Assembly: GCA_002205965.3 (NCBI GenBank) | Contig: NADL03000699.1 | Coordinates: forward strand, 992,001 to 1,056,000 | Direction of reading: 5' to 3' | From: Kappaphycus alvarezii | Taxonomy: Eukaryota; Rhodophyta; Florideophyceae; Gigartinales; Solieriaceae | Length of the DNA stretch: 64,000 nucleotides | In this document: positions 45,131 to 56,759 of the stretch, in pieces | How the letters are laid out: every line of letters begins with the position of its first letter | Numbering within the stretch: position 1 is the first letter of the stretch | Notes under the pieces: generated by a model | What the model was told of the DNA's origin: nothing | Databases searched by the model: none | Seen by the model: the letters and a program-made list of their open reading frames with translations, nothing else | Translations under genes and position numbers: made by a program

Positions 45131-46191
45131 AGCGAATGTAGGGAGATCGAAATCTATTCGAGAGTAGAAATTTTGTGGGGAAACAAGATGCATAACATGA
45201 GTACTGTAAATTCTAACAAGGTTGGGATGATTCAGCGGAACTACTTTCGAGCCAACAAGAGCCTAGCCCCCGGGGATACCCGCAGAACAAAGCGTGCTAG
45301 GAGTGTACACCTAGCGAGCAAAACAGCTTCTGTCCTCAGTTTTCCACAAAGCAGCCGTTTTTTTCTAGCCTTGATACCGTAGTATGTGCTCAAGTTGACA
45401 ATAATGTAGGGTTGGGTAGAATATGTGAGTTTAGTTGCACAGGAGTGCTATGTTGAGGAAGTTGCGGTGGCTGTCAAGTTTGTAACAACAATGGTAAACG
45501 TGAGACTCAAAGCGCACATATTCATGATGTGGGTGCCGCTTATGCTCAGAGTCATGCTTGCAGGCATCATACAGATGTAATTCAATACTAATGTCCAGTA
45601 ATCTTATTGCCGACGTCGGAATAATTTGCGAGCAACTGCAGTAGTGGCAGGAAGCTGTATCGTTGTATCTCGACTACGGATCGGTGAGTATATGATTGGG
45701 GGTTGGGACATTCAATAACCTTTCCTGAATCTTTTCTGTAATCTCAAAATGTTGTTAAACAATCCCATGCCCTCACATCAGCGCGAATATTCTTTTTTCT
45801 AACCTTCCGCACTTTATTGGAGGCTTTGTAGGAGCGAGATAACGTGGAGAGATTTGGTTGGATACTGTTCTGCCGCACTTGATCAGACTACATTGCTGGC
45901 ATGGAAGATTACAGCACAGTACAGTAATTGCAAACAACAGAAAAAGCTACTGAAACTACATCATTAGGTACACAGCCTCCTTCCAACTCCATTTGGCGCT
46001 ACTGTACAACCTCAACGCTCTCAAGTGCCACATTAGTGATAGAGAGGTTCGTCATCTCTACCATCCTCTCAGGAGGTTGAAACAATTTCTGTATAAGAGT
46101 GTTTCTCTGTATTACACCTACGCAAAAAGAATGAGACTCGAGAAAGGGCATCTCTTCGCAAGGAAAATACACTCACAACGTTTCGAAAACC
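45131..46191. other. upstream region of the membrane-protein gene
   Basis: No supported gene. A CACAGTACAGTA motif at 45915-45926 lies about 270 bp upstream of the next start codon. Confidence 0.45.
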
Positions 46192-47666
46192 ATGGCTGAA
46201 TGCAGCTACCAACTCCTCACAAGTTCTTCCATCTCGATTCCAGTGAAAAGCGGTCTCTCTCTCTTTCACACCGGCCCATCCAGCTCTTTCTTGTACACTA
46301 TACTTCAAGGCTTTTTTACGGTCTTGGCAATCAAGGAAGTCGTTTCGGTCACCCGTTACTTTGTCAAATCTTCTTCAACTACATTAAGAATCAACCGCAT
46401 AATTCTGTGGAATATGGTTGAGAACTGGGAGGACCTCTTCAAAATCTTCAAACAACTGCTGTTTCCGCGCCGGATGACGATTGTATCCAATCGCAAGTAC
46501 CCCCACCGTCGCCCACTTACTGCCCTCGGCTGGAAGCGTTACATTGTGTCCGCAATCATCGCGTTCTGGTTATTTTCTGCTGATATAGTCCTAATAATAA
46601 CATCAGTTCCGAGTCGCTCAGATCAAGGTTTGGAGACCATCAGCAGTATTAGATGGGATAACCAAGGAAGAATTCCGAATTTGGCGAAAGACAACGTTTT
46701 GATACGGGGCAGTTTTAGCAAAGGAGTGCAGCTGAGTAGCATTGCTGACAATGTGGAATTTACTAGTGGACCGAGTGTATCTTTAGAGCGCACAAATTTC
46801 AAGGATTTTCGGGACACGCTGCCTCCATATGAGGGGAAACTATTCACATGCAATGCCACGGAAAGGTGGCGATTAATATGTCAGGTCTATTGCGAAAAAC
46901 GCTTCTATCAGTTCAAGCTGCGATTGGATGTGAATGTTGAGGATGTCGAAAGCTCGTATTTCGTGCCGACGACCAATATGTCGGTCGTCGGAGGAAGGAA
47001 TCGAGTTGAACATTATGCCGACGAGATTAGCAAACAGTTAGGAATATCGGGCCTACAGACGAATTCCATGGCGAATGGGAGTTACTTTGAGATACTGAGT
47101 GACAAGTTAGTCAAGGAGAGGACAAGAATCAATGGAATAGACGAGCTTACGCACGATGCGATTGCGACAATTTTCTTGGGAAGCATATGCATCCGAGTGG
47201 GAGAGAAGAATGCCAGTTACTACGAGAGGAAATTCGGAGAGAGGAAAGAGACGTTTGGGAAAGCTCAAGGTAAGGTAGGAGTGAGTCAGAGGCCAATCTT
47301 ACCTTTGATCGGCACGATATCAGTATATGTAGTAATGCAAGTAGTGTCTATTGTGTTACAAACTTCGTTGAGATGGCACTTGAATACGCCGGAGGTGAAA
47401 GCACTAGTAGAAATAGGAGGGGTGATGTCATGGAGAACATGGCGAATTTAGACGCAAGAGATTTAGAGGAAAAGTATTCAAGAGTCCAGTTTGAGGCAAA
47501 CAATACGAAAGACAGAGAAGTCGGGCACGTAGGGTACTTACCGTGCGATATGGTGTTGAGGGTACGGGACTGGGTTAGTCATAAATTGGATGATGATGAG
47601 AAGAGCAAGCAGTTTGGATTAATAACGACAGAGGACGAGATTCGAAGCCTTGACCAGCTTGCATGA
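46192..47666 (+). CDS. multi-span membrane protein, unknown function; one late frame shift
   Basis: The main frame (46192-47451, 419 codons) has hydrophobic segments at residues ~32-50 (F-L-Y-T-I-L-Q-G-F-F), ~115-135 (Y-I-V-S-A-I-I-A-F-W-L-F) and ~370-392 (I-G-T-I-S-V-Y-V-V-M-Q-V-V). A long polar region between the second and third has two Cys pairs (F-T-C-N-A-T, I-C-Q-V-Y-C-E-K). Its stop at 47449-47451 is followed in the -1 frame (open 47373-47666) by a plausible charged tail (L-D-A-R-D-L-E-E-K-Y, G-Y-L-P-C-D-M-V-L-R). The frames overlap near 47420, close to GGAGGGGTG. An indel in the G run, a small intron, or a real mutation could explain it; CAAG-GTAAGG at 47268-47277 looks like a splice donor but lies before the last membrane span. 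I do not know the family. The first half is pyrimidine-rich and the second purine-rich. Confidence 0.65.
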
Positions 47667-47678
47667 GGCTACAATGCA

Positions 47679-47712
47679 CAGTACTGTACAGTACAGTGTA
47701 CATACAGTACAG
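47679..47712. repeat. TACTG/CAGTA array after the membrane-protein gene
   Basis: CAGTACTGTACAGTACAGTG and CATACAGTACAG lie 13-46 bp after the stop at 47666, the closest array to a host gene in the window. Confidence 0.8.
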
Positions 47713-47779
47713 TCCAGCATCAACATGAACACCCGAACGCGGTTACTCTCATTACACTAATTTCACCTAATGCAGCATT

Positions 47780-50530
47780 CATCGCCATGGACACAAGCCT
47801 CCAGTCTCACCTCCGCCCTTCTACGCGTCTTTGTGTAACTCCATTCCCGCGCCCGTACATTATGGCACTCTCACTTATCCAACCACTCACGCATATGCCC
47901 AGGGATTCTCGGGTCACTCAATCACATCTACACTTGCTCCCCTGCCGACAATCACAACCATGCCCACGATCGTCCTTTCCAGGTCGCACACTGCCATTGT
48001 GTTCTCTGTCATGAGGCTCCTCCAGGTTTAAAAAACCCCTTGCCCAATCAACCGGCGTTGAAAACGCCTCCTTCGCCCACGCCCGTGGAATCCTCGCCAA
48101 TGGTAGCCTTGAACCGCGCACGGGTTTACCCGAGCACGGGTTCCCCATCTATTTAAAACGTTTCCCTATCCCAAGCCCCCAACCACCTCGCCGTGCCCCT
48201 CGATCCTTCCAGAGCAACCCTCCGCGTGCCTTGAGCCTCGCTCGTACTGATTCTCCCATTCGCACTGGAGCACGTAACCTACCAAACCCAACACCTGCTC
48301 TTGCTCTTCCTGAGTCCGCCAAGTCCGCACGGCCCTTGCAACGGGCCTTTGCCACCATGCCCGTGACATCATTGACGTTCGTCGCTCCGCCCGCGCCCAA
48401 CTCAAAGACTCCCGTCCTATCCAAGACCCCCGCCGCGGCCCAGCCCGCTACCCCCGTCACGGCCTTACGCCGCCGGCCGCCGAAAGTGCACCCCCTGGTG
48501 CGCCTTACCGGCCCGTTGCCCGCGCCGCCACTCACGCTTCCCACGTCAATGGGAGCAAGTGTGCCGGGCCACGCCGCCCCACGACCCCTCCATCCGAGGA
48601 CATGTCGGACGGCCCAGTCTCAGTCCCTACAATGCACTCTGGTTAGTTCCCGGGTTCCCCGCCGGACCAAGCGCCGTTGCCCGGAGCGCGTCGCGAACCC
48701 CGAAGCAGAAGCTGACCGACTCGACACCCTCATGACGCTGTCTCCGTCGAAGGCCCCGCTGCCAGCGGCGGATCTCGGACCGCTCCCCGACGCTCTTATG
48801 CTGCCTCCGGTACCGCCTACCACTCCGCGTCCACCGACGCCAACCGTGGACAATGCCATCCCCGACATGTCGGCATGAGCCCCGCAATTCTCCCGGTCAT
48901 CCCCTCCGCATCTTCGACTACCCTCCACCTTGCTGACGGGCCGAGGATTGCAACCCCATCAACCGCCCTCCCCGTCCTATCCTCTACCAAGTGCTCAGGA
49001 CATCCTTCGCCCCCCATATCGCGCGCCAGACATTTTTCAAGACATCCCTTCCACCTGCGCCAGTCAGTTCGTGCTGCTCTTCATCAAGGTGGTCGAAGAA
49101 GCAGCGAATGCACGAGGAGACGAAGCCATTTGTCGCGCCTTCTTGCACTTGCATATGCTCCCACCGCAGTCATGCGTCGTTACGTGCGTGGGGAGGAAGC
49201 CTGGTATCATGAGAAAGGTCAGCGGGCCGCCCTGCGCGAACGACTCCGGCGCGCCCATACTGCCTCCCAATGGGGGCCCTCTGGAGTGATACTCTCTCCG
49301 CTTACCAAGCTCGAGCTGAGTGGCTGGCCACCAACGGCCTCAACACTGGCTCTCTCCCTCCCGCCAGCCCTGACAAGCGGTCCCGCCAGCGGAGGCACTT
49401 TGCGCTGACGCCCGCTATGGCAAGGCTATGCGCTCCCTCCATGATTCCCCGCTAGCTGATGTCAATGACCCTGGCACAATCGCACAGCTCCGTGACCTCC
49501 ACCCTGCTCCAGCTCCGCCGATTGTTTCAATTCCACTTGTCAGCCTCCCTCCACCCCCGCGCATTAAGGAGGGCGCCGTCGCACGGGCTGCACCCAGCAT
49601 CCCACATGATACTGCCGCGGGCCCGGAACGTACGCCCTCCTGATGGTTTCATCTGCTGGCCTCGACCCCAATCAGCCCCGAGAGTGGTGTCACTGGCATC
49701 AGCGTCCTGACGAAACTCGTCACACGCATAACTAAGGGGGAGCTCCCGGATGATATCCTCCCCCTGCTCTCCGCTGCCACCCTGCTACCCATGCAGCCGA
49801 AGCGTGGAAAGATACGGCCAATCGCTGTGAGCTCCGTCCTCCGGCGCCTAGTCACCAAAATCCTGCTTCCCTCGGCGATTGACACCTCCCGTCAGTTCTT
49901 AGCCCCTTTCCAGACGGCTAACGGAATCAAGGCAGGCATCGACTCCATTGTTCACGATACCCGAGTTATGCTCAAACGGGTCCCCTCTCACCCGCAAGTC
50001 GTCATAGTCCTCATCGATGCACACAATGCCTGCAACTGTGTTGATCGGCAATCGATGTTGGGCCTACTACCGACACTTCCCCCTACACTCGCCCGTTTCG
50101 TGAACATGCTTTATGGTCGCACGCAGCCACCTTTGCCTATCCGAACCACAACCGTACTACTCTTGTTAGTGCTCAGGGCACGCAACAGGGTGACCCGGCG
50201 AGCATGCTGCTCTTCTCACTCACGATCCAGCCGCTTCTTCGGCGGATTGCAGCTGAGGAGGGCATAATTCTCAACCAGTGGTATGCGGATGACGGCACCA
50301 TCATGGGGACGCTGATGGTCTTCGGCGAGTCCTGGTCTGCTCAATCTCTTCGGCCCGGTCTGGGCTGTTCCTCAACACGACGAAGACACACATCTATTGG
50401 CCACACTCGGCGGCCACGGACCAAGCGGTTTTCCTGGCGGAATTCCCGCTCTCGGAGAGCTCCCGACATGGTTTTGATCTGCTGGCGCTCCGATAGGTAA
50501 CTCCGACATCTGCTTCCGAGCCAGACAACA
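47780..50530 (+). mobile_element. LINE family 1, copy A, 3'-truncated
   Basis: This copy supplies the 5' half of the element. A Pro-rich N-terminal region (48231-48878, 215 codons) is preceded by a possible C-x-x-C segment near 47997. A pre-RT region follows (D-I-P-S-T-C-A-S-Q-F near 49040). The RT starts at 49791 (G-K-I-R-P-I-A-V-S-S-V-L-R-R-L, then V-L-I-D-A-H-N-A-C-N). After a frame change it reads L-L-F-S-L-T-I-Q-P-L-L and Q-W-Y-A-D-D-G-T-I-M-G at 50277-50310. It stops shortly after the L-L-G-A-P-like box. The endonuclease part seen in copy B is absent. Several frame changes and stops make it inactive. Confidence 0.8.
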
Positions 50531-50637
50531 CGTCTTCTCACATGCTCCGCATTTTTTCAAACCCACAGTTTCCCCTAATTGCGAATCCATAGCCTCTGTA
50601 CGACTGCATCACCAACCTCGTCCAGGGTCTTGCAGCA

Positions 50638-50733
50638 AGCAACCTACCCTCCCCTACGCTGCGGCGAACGTAGGGAGGGTAGGTTGCTATAAGCGCCAAA
50701 GACTGTAGCCGATGGCCACAGTCTCTGGCGCTT
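50638..50733. repeat. two adjacent strong hairpins
   Basis: The first is 50638-50688: a 20-bp stem with one bulged C and a 10-base loop (CTGCGGCGAA). Two bases later is the second, 50691-50733: a 16-bp stem with one mismatch, an 11-base loop and a further GCC/GGC pairing inside it. A small CCAAA/TTTGG stem follows at 50739-50753. They begin about 100 bp past the end of LINE copy A and are not part of that LINE's other copies. Confidence 0.85.
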
Positions 50734-50753
50734 TGTAACCAAAGTTCTTTTGG

Positions 50754-51725
50754 CAGCAACAGTGCTGGACTGTCGGGACTTTCTCTTTGGTGTGAACGGC
50801 ATAGTTGTCGACGTCTATTCACACATGAACACACATGGCAATGACCCGGACGACGAGCTCGTTTCAATAGACGCGCGAAGTGTGATGTGCATGTGCTGGC
50901 CCCAGCAAGTTCGGCGCCTCCTTGTCCAACCTCACGCGGCCTCCCTGTCTCGTGTCTCGATTCCCTGACATTATTCCCTTTCGCCCAGTACGAAATTACG
51001 AGCTGTGGGATTGTTCGTAACCGCTCCCTATGGCAAGCTAAGTTCAGTACATTACAGTATTAGAACTGTAAGATATATTATTTTGTAAGCTCATGTGCTT
51101 ACAGTAGCTACTTGATAATGCAAGATTCAGTCCCAGCAGCCGAGGCTAGATGCTATAGCGTCCTGTACGAAGGGGGAGGGGGGAAACCTTGGCCCTTGAG
51201 ACGAGCAAAGATTAGAGACTAAGGAGGTGGAGCTGGGTTGAAAGTACAGTGCAGTACAGTACAGTACAGTACAGTGGGTTGATGGTGGTTTACTCATTAA
51301 TTTTCTTCAACATTCGGTTGGTACGGAAAATCTGCATGTTGTCTGTTATTGGTAGCTTGCAGATTTGCCAGGTTACCCAAGTTTTATCTGTTTACCGATT
51401 AGTCCAACCAAATAGCGCCAAGTATCGGCGGCGTATCTGGCAATGTTTTCCTTCTTTATTTTATTTTTTAAAAAGTGCATCTGGCCTACCCACTCGATCA
51501 AACCTTACCTGCTCTCAACACCTCAAATGAGGCACGCCGATTCCAAGCCTTGAGCCGCCTCACTCGCTATCAACCTCGTACCAATTTGATCTCCCCTTGC
51601 TCCCACTCGACTCGACTTTCGTTGTATTCACCTACCGTGTCCTCTTGCTCCCCTTTCCCGTCCGCCTCAGTTGCTATCCCGGTTGTCCTCTAATCACCCC
51701 CACACCTCCCTACCCTCATTGCACC
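50754..51725. other. upstream region of the plastid-type gene
   Basis: No supported gene. It holds the AGTACAGTACAGTACAGTAC array at 51244-51275 and an AT-rich tract at 51456-51474. C/T-rich sequence from about 51590 leads into the coding region. Confidence 0.5.
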
Positions 51726-52169
51726 ATGGCCTTCATCACCCCCTTCACAAAAACAACACCACTCCGTCCCACCAATCCCTCCTCCTTCTGCACCTACCGT
51801 CCCTCCTTTTCATTCAAAGCCCCCCACCCCCGCCGCACCTTGCGCATGGGTCTCGGCGAAGATGGTCTCAAGGAGGATCTCGACTTTGCTCAGAATTGCA
51901 TCGAAGAAGGCTGCTCCGTCGACGCCGTTCAAGACGTCCTCACTCGTCTCGAACGACGACGTGCCGTCCTAGCCTACGAGCTTACCAAGATCGAGGATGT
52001 CATGGGCGTCCTTGCACGTGAAAATCTCGGCGGCGATCGTAGCCTCGTCGCACAGGCTATGGAGGCCGCCGTTTCTATTTTTTCAAAGCCGGACGATGAT
52101 TACCCGGCTGTCGGTGACGCTACCAATGCTTGGACCCTCGATCCCATCAAGGAACAGCCCAAGTTTTAA
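51726..52169 (+). CDS. conserved-looking plastid-type protein, unknown function
   Basis: 147 codons from the ATG at 51726 (context CACCATGG). The leader starts M-A-F-I-T-P-F, is rich in Ser, Thr, Pro and basic residues with no acidic residue, and may be cleaved around R-T-L-R-M-G. This is the phenylalanine-bearing plastid leader style of red algae. The mature part is helical: D-L-D-F-A-Q-N-C-I-E-E-G-C-S-V-D-A-V near the start, a coiled coil (L-E-R-R-R-A-V-L-A-Y-E-L-T-K-I-E), then F-S-K-P-D-D-D-Y-P and a tail ending P-K-F. An upstream in-frame ATG at 51597 would spoil the leader, so I prefer 51726. I do not recognise the family. It has no visible damage and is the most intact host gene here. 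Confidence 0.75.
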   Translation: MAFITPFTKTTPLRPTNPSSFCTYRPSFSFKAPHPRRTLRMGLGEDGLKEDLDFAQNCIEEGCSVDAVQDVLTRLERRRAVLAYELTKIEDVMGVLARENLGGDRSLVAQAMEAAVSIFSKPDDDYPAVGDATNAWTLDPIKEQPKF

Positions 52170-53639
52170 TGCAGGGTCGCCTCGTTCACGTCATGCCGTA
52201 GCTGTTGTTTAGTTGAGGCTTGCTGGGGTGACGGTTTATTGCTTACTTTCAGAGGTGTACTTCCGAGGGAATGGGATTCTCGGCGTTTGCGTATCGCTTT
52301 CTAATCTGCGTCCCGCTTGGTCGCTCTCCGCACATCAGCGGCGAATGACTTGAAACATCCTCATTGGCACTTGCGTTGTCACCCTTCTGTCCGCGAATGT
52401 GGAAGCGTTCTTGACGCTTCACCTTGTCTGCCCCATGTAAAAGCTTTTTTATCTCCCCGCTCGCCTGTTCGCGACTTTTTATATACTTTTGTTGCTTTCA
52501 AGTGCCTCTGTTCAACCTGCCCGGCATTGATTTTATCCCTTCCTCACACGGCCCACTTGGGAGCTACACGTTTCCTTACCCTGAGTCCTGTGACACAACA
52601 ATCGCACTGCACCTCCTGCACCAGCGAATAGGATGAGGCCAGTTACTCTGTACCCAGCAATTTCAACTGCACTGCGGGAAAATAGGTGTAGGCATCCTAA
52701 GTTTCTTTAAGCTGAACAGGTGTCGTGAGCAATGTCTCTATAATGAAGTTTGGTAGAACTGAGGCCAGCCCTTCCATTAACTCTCCCGGATGCGCTCTGC
52801 TGTTGCTTGCCAGAAACACACAGCAGCAACACCTAAACCGCACCGTTACCCTTCATCACTGTGGAGCGTCGACCACAAGCCGGTTGGAGCATCTGTGATC
52901 TATCGACACAATTCCTGGTACCCCACCATCTCCTCACTTTATGACCATTGCGCAGAGTTGCGAATCACGAAGTTATACCTTGAAATGTGCACTTCATCCA
53001 TTTGTGCTCCACTTGTGTCCTTTCTTCCCATTCTTCGACACCATGCTTTCGATCGTGTCTCACCCGCGCGCAGAGAATCCTAAAGCGTGCGTCAAAAAGT
53101 TGAGACCGTTGTTCGAAATTTGTGCAGTCGCGGTTCATCTGTCGTGAATTTAGACATCACTACGTTGACGACGAAAAACTGGTTGCTGTTCCGAGAGGCG
53201 CGTCCCTTAATCAACAAAGGTTCGTCACGGTTGCTTATGACGCCCCAATGCTACGGAGCGAGATGATATAGATAAGGGCAGCGGATCCTCTCGGCGGGTG
53301 GATGAGTTTGCATTCAGTGGCTCACTCGGAAGAGCGGTGGGAATGAAGAAATGATGGTATCCAAGAGATATTTCATATTGGTTTGAGACTGGTACTTGCT
53401 GATGAAAGGCTCTCGGTAGCATGTCGTAACAGAGTTGGCGGAAGGAGTGATAGAACACCATTTCGCGGCAAGTTTTGCTCCTTGCGTCGATAGTTAGGAG
53501 CCTCCTAATCTCATAAGATATGCGTCAGTATCCGTGCGACTGGCACTCTGAAGGTGCTGCTGTCCAAAAGGTGTTTCGCCGCTTTGCTTCCGCTCGAGCA
53601 GAAGTGATACCGTGGCCTGCATTCGATGCTGCCTTTCTC
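52170..53639. other. gene-less stretch
   Basis: No supported gene. Open frames up to about 104 codons (52317-52631, 52790-53083) lack motifs. Part may be 5' sequence of the LINE family 2 copy that follows. Confidence 0.4.
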
Positions 53640-54520
53640 AGGATTCAGTAAGCACGGTGTCCTGCGATTTCAAATGGTCTTGTCGACGCCTCGGATTCAG
53701 TCTCTTGTTTTATGTTTGGATGATGCGGCCCTACCTCTTGTTTTCTCTCCGCGTGGATTCATGATGAGTGCGAAGATTTATGAATATTGTGCATGCTGCC
53801 TGTGGCCCCGTTACTACACAGGTGGGTATACTTTGCGCCATGCCCCGGACTACAATCGCACATCGAGGCCCGACAATTTTCCCAGTGGCTCTGATATCAC
53901 TGCCAAGTCCCGCTGTTTGCTCCTGGCACACCATGCCCAAGAGCAAATTGCCCTCACACGCTGGACGTCTGCGGTGACCACCTCCTCCACTGCCTGCACG
54001 GCCCCCACAGGAGCGTCCGTCACGACCGGCAAGTGAATCTTTTGGCTAGGGACCTGGCCAAAGCCGCCCGTCATCCCGTCGTAGAGCCGCGAGAGGGCCT
54101 CCACCGCACGAGACCGGATATTCGGGCAATGGGAAGCCGCGGGGGACTGACTTCTTCGACATCACCTTTGTCAATCCTCTCGCGCCATCGAACAGGAGAG
54201 TCAACACGTTCAACCCCTTGACCTCCCTTAACTAAGCCCGAGCAGCGAAGCACAGAAAGTACCAATCTTTCATTGCTACTTCCTCTCGAGGCAGACTCGT
54301 CCCCGTGCCCATATCCACACTCGACGGTTGGCATCCAGACGCTTACGCCGTCATAACCGAAGTGGCAAGAAGCGTTGCAGTCAGGCCATGGAATCTTACG
54401 GGAAGGTTCGCGAGATATTCATGGAAAGGCATGCTGCGGCCGCTGCCCTGTCCAACGCGGCCTGCCGGCTGGCTGGTCTCGCGTCAGCCTTCTAGCGACT
54501 TTGAACCAGATTAATCCCGT
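53640..54520 (+). mobile_element. LINE family 2, 3' fragment with endonuclease remnant
   Basis: The restriction-like endonuclease text is clear across frames. A zinc-knuckle part reads L-D-V-C-G-D-H-L-L-H-C near 53965-53995, followed by V-R-H-D, then A-K-A-A-R-H-P-V-V-E-P near 54060-54090, T-R-P-D-I-R-A near 54111-54128 and T-D-F-F-D-I-T-F-V-N-P-L near 54147-54183. A tail segment (54290-54515: G-W-H-P-D-A-Y, A-R-S-V-A-V-R) follows. It is a sister of 17990-19490 and is frame-broken. Confidence 0.7.
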
Positions 54521-54634
54521 TTCTTGGTTTCCCCATGCCGACCACTTGTACCAATTTTTGATGCGCTTTGCAACATAGGCTAACCTATTTTTCAATCACT
54601 AAAACGCCCCAATTTTTCCCCCGACACAGGTGTA

Positions 54635-55968
54635 AGAGAATCTTACTCTTTTACTTATCTTGAGTGTACACCGACTGACCGACTATTCAGTTACGAGCTA
54701 ACTGGATGGACCACATCGGTCACGTGCAGTGGGGCCCGCGATATGATGGCGCCATAGCCACCGACGACCACAAAGTGCAACTGATACGCTGGTAGATGCG
54801 TGTGCGAATCGTAGCGTCCGAGGTGTGGCATTTCGTGGCTACACGTGGCACAAACTCTTCGATAAATAATGCGGTATCCGGAGAAGGGGCACCGAGGGAG
54901 TCGAAGACCAGAGGTTGGAATCGGAAACCTGGGTCGCGGGAGGGCAGAGAGGGGGGACCAGGCGCCTTGACAGCTTGTGCTGTAGGTCCTGGATCTTGCG
55001 ATGGTGCATGACGGCGGCAGCCCCACCGGCGACTTGCGTCGCTTTGGTGATGGAGGTCTGCTTGAACGGAGACGTGACGGCGACGTCACATGCAATGGGT
55101 CGGTCTGGTAGGGCAGCTTCAGTGTCACGGGGGGGATGCACGAGGAGAATGTCAGCGGGCCTGTAGTCCGTCCCGGGGAGGAGATTCTCAGCTTCGAACT
55201 CGTAGTCAAGGCCGGCGGCGCGGAACACGTGCCACGCGAACACATTGCGAACGGAGTTGTGGCGGTGAATGCGCCCGAACTCCGAGACGCAGCGGTCGGC
55301 GGCATGGTCACCGTGGACATCCATGTCCTGCTGGCAGTGGTGGCATTTCAATGGCACCGAGTCTGTGTAGACTGGGAGACCGAGGTGCCTGCGCAGCATG
55401 ATGCTCCAGTGTGCTGATGACACCTTCGTCGCTGTGGTGGGGTGGGCCCATAAGAACGCCGCCGCACCGGTGTTACGGAAGGCCAAGCCTCGAATCCGGC
55501 GACGTGTGGACGTGTCGGCGTGGCAGCTAGGATGTGGCACTCTCTTCCATAGTTCATCCTCCCAAAACTCCTTTGCCCTGGCTTCTTGCTGCGCCCGATT
55601 TAGATGAGATTGGAGGTTGACGGGCATGGCGGCAAGGGAGGCGGGTTCAAAGGGGCCTAGGTCGGTGGCAAACGGGTCATCTTGGATCTGTCGGACGAAA
55701 TCGCGCAGGGGCCGGCGAGCCTGGTTGACGAGGAAGTGTCGATCGCCCCGTGCCTGTTTCCCAAGGACGGCGACGGAGCGGGGTGTTGCATAGTCAGCGG
55801 TGCGTAGGCGGGCGGGGCAGCTTCCAGAATGCTGGCGGCGACAGCCGCGTGCAGTGCAGGGCCAATCCTTGAGAACCCGTGCCCCCCGAGACGGAGGGGA
55901 GACGGGCTGCTTTTTTGCAGTTTGGGTATGGGTCGTACTCGAGGGAAGTACTGCAGTTGCACGCTCAA
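54635..55968 (-). mobile_element. LINE family 1, left head-to-head copy
   Basis: A minus-strand 3' half of the element. From 55903 outward to 54635 it is almost the same sequence as 57762-59030 in reverse complement. One 262-codon frame (55627-54839) still runs through the endonuclease: C-H-H-C-x9-H-x4-C, R-I-H-R-H-N-S-V-R, G-T-D-Y-R-P-A-D-I-L-L and I-A-C-D-V-A-V-T-S-P. In R2-type elements these residues form the zinc knuckle and the PD-(D/E)XK-like nuclease. The 3' UTR ends at 54635 with AGAGAATCTTACTC. RT is absent because the copy is 5'-truncated. Confidence 0.85.
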
Positions 55969-56199
55969 GGCATATTCAGTGGCTCACGACATTGAGATAA
56001 GTCGAAATTGCTCAGCCGCACTCTTTTCAGGATGCTCTCAACCTAGAGTCAAGCGAAGAGTACAGAAGTAGCAAAACAGCCCCTCCGTGAAAAAATCAAA
56101 ATTTGAACGAATTTGTTAAATTTCGAACATCACTGCAGATCTTGAACTTGAAATGCCACCGTTTTCTGCAGATGAAGTGGAAATCTGCACCTGAAAATG

Positions 56200-56745
56200 T
56201 CACCGAGCTTTCTCCCATGAAACGGCCAAATCGTGGGTGTGGTCCAACAAGCGGGGAAGAGCAACTTTACTTCGATGAGTGTCTATCGTGTGCACTGCAA
56301 GTCCGCCGACCCCTCGCGACAGAATCGACATTGCAATAGAAGACCACAGTGTGCAATTATGTGCTGTTAAAGTTGTCTGCGGATCACTCCTGTGGTTTAA
56401 GTTAAACTTTTCTGCGATATGCGGGAGGTATTCTTCGAGGAACAGAATGGAGGCGGGGGATGGGGCACCTAAGGAATCGAAAGCCAGGAGCTGAAACTTG
56501 AAGTTTGGTGCCTGGAGGGTGTTGTCCGACGGGGGCGGGATGCGGCGTAACACTTTGCGCTCCAAGTCTTTGACTTTGTCTCGGTGGGCGATATCGGCGA
56601 CGCTGCCGGCCCTTTGTGTGGCCCTTTTGCGTACGACTTGTTTGAAAGAGGAGACAACGGTAAGGTCACAGGCTATGGGGCGGACCTTTTGGGGATTTAC
56701 CCCGCAGTCTAGGCTGCATACACGCGCTCAGAGGCACTAAGAGAG
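56200..56745 (-). mobile_element. LINE 3' fragment, diverged subfamily
   Basis: The minus frame at 56565-56200 reads L-L-A-F-D-S-L-G-A-P-S, then C-T-L-W-S-S-I-A-M-S-I-L-S-R-G, the C-terminal tail of LINE family 1 relatives. Upstream text (56740-56570) continues the same protein (K-D-L-E-R-K-type motif). It abuts the 5' end of copy B at about 56750. Confidence 0.7.
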
Positions 56746-56759
56746 CGCGACTGACGACT

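Noticed and set aside
48149-48544. Gly/Ala-rich 131-codon minus frame
   Set aside because: It is antisense to the Pro/Ala-rich N-terminal region of LINE copy A.
55090-55401. Plus frames across the left LINE copy
   Set aside because: They are complements of the well-supported minus-strand endonuclease frame; the same shadows recur at 58263-58574.
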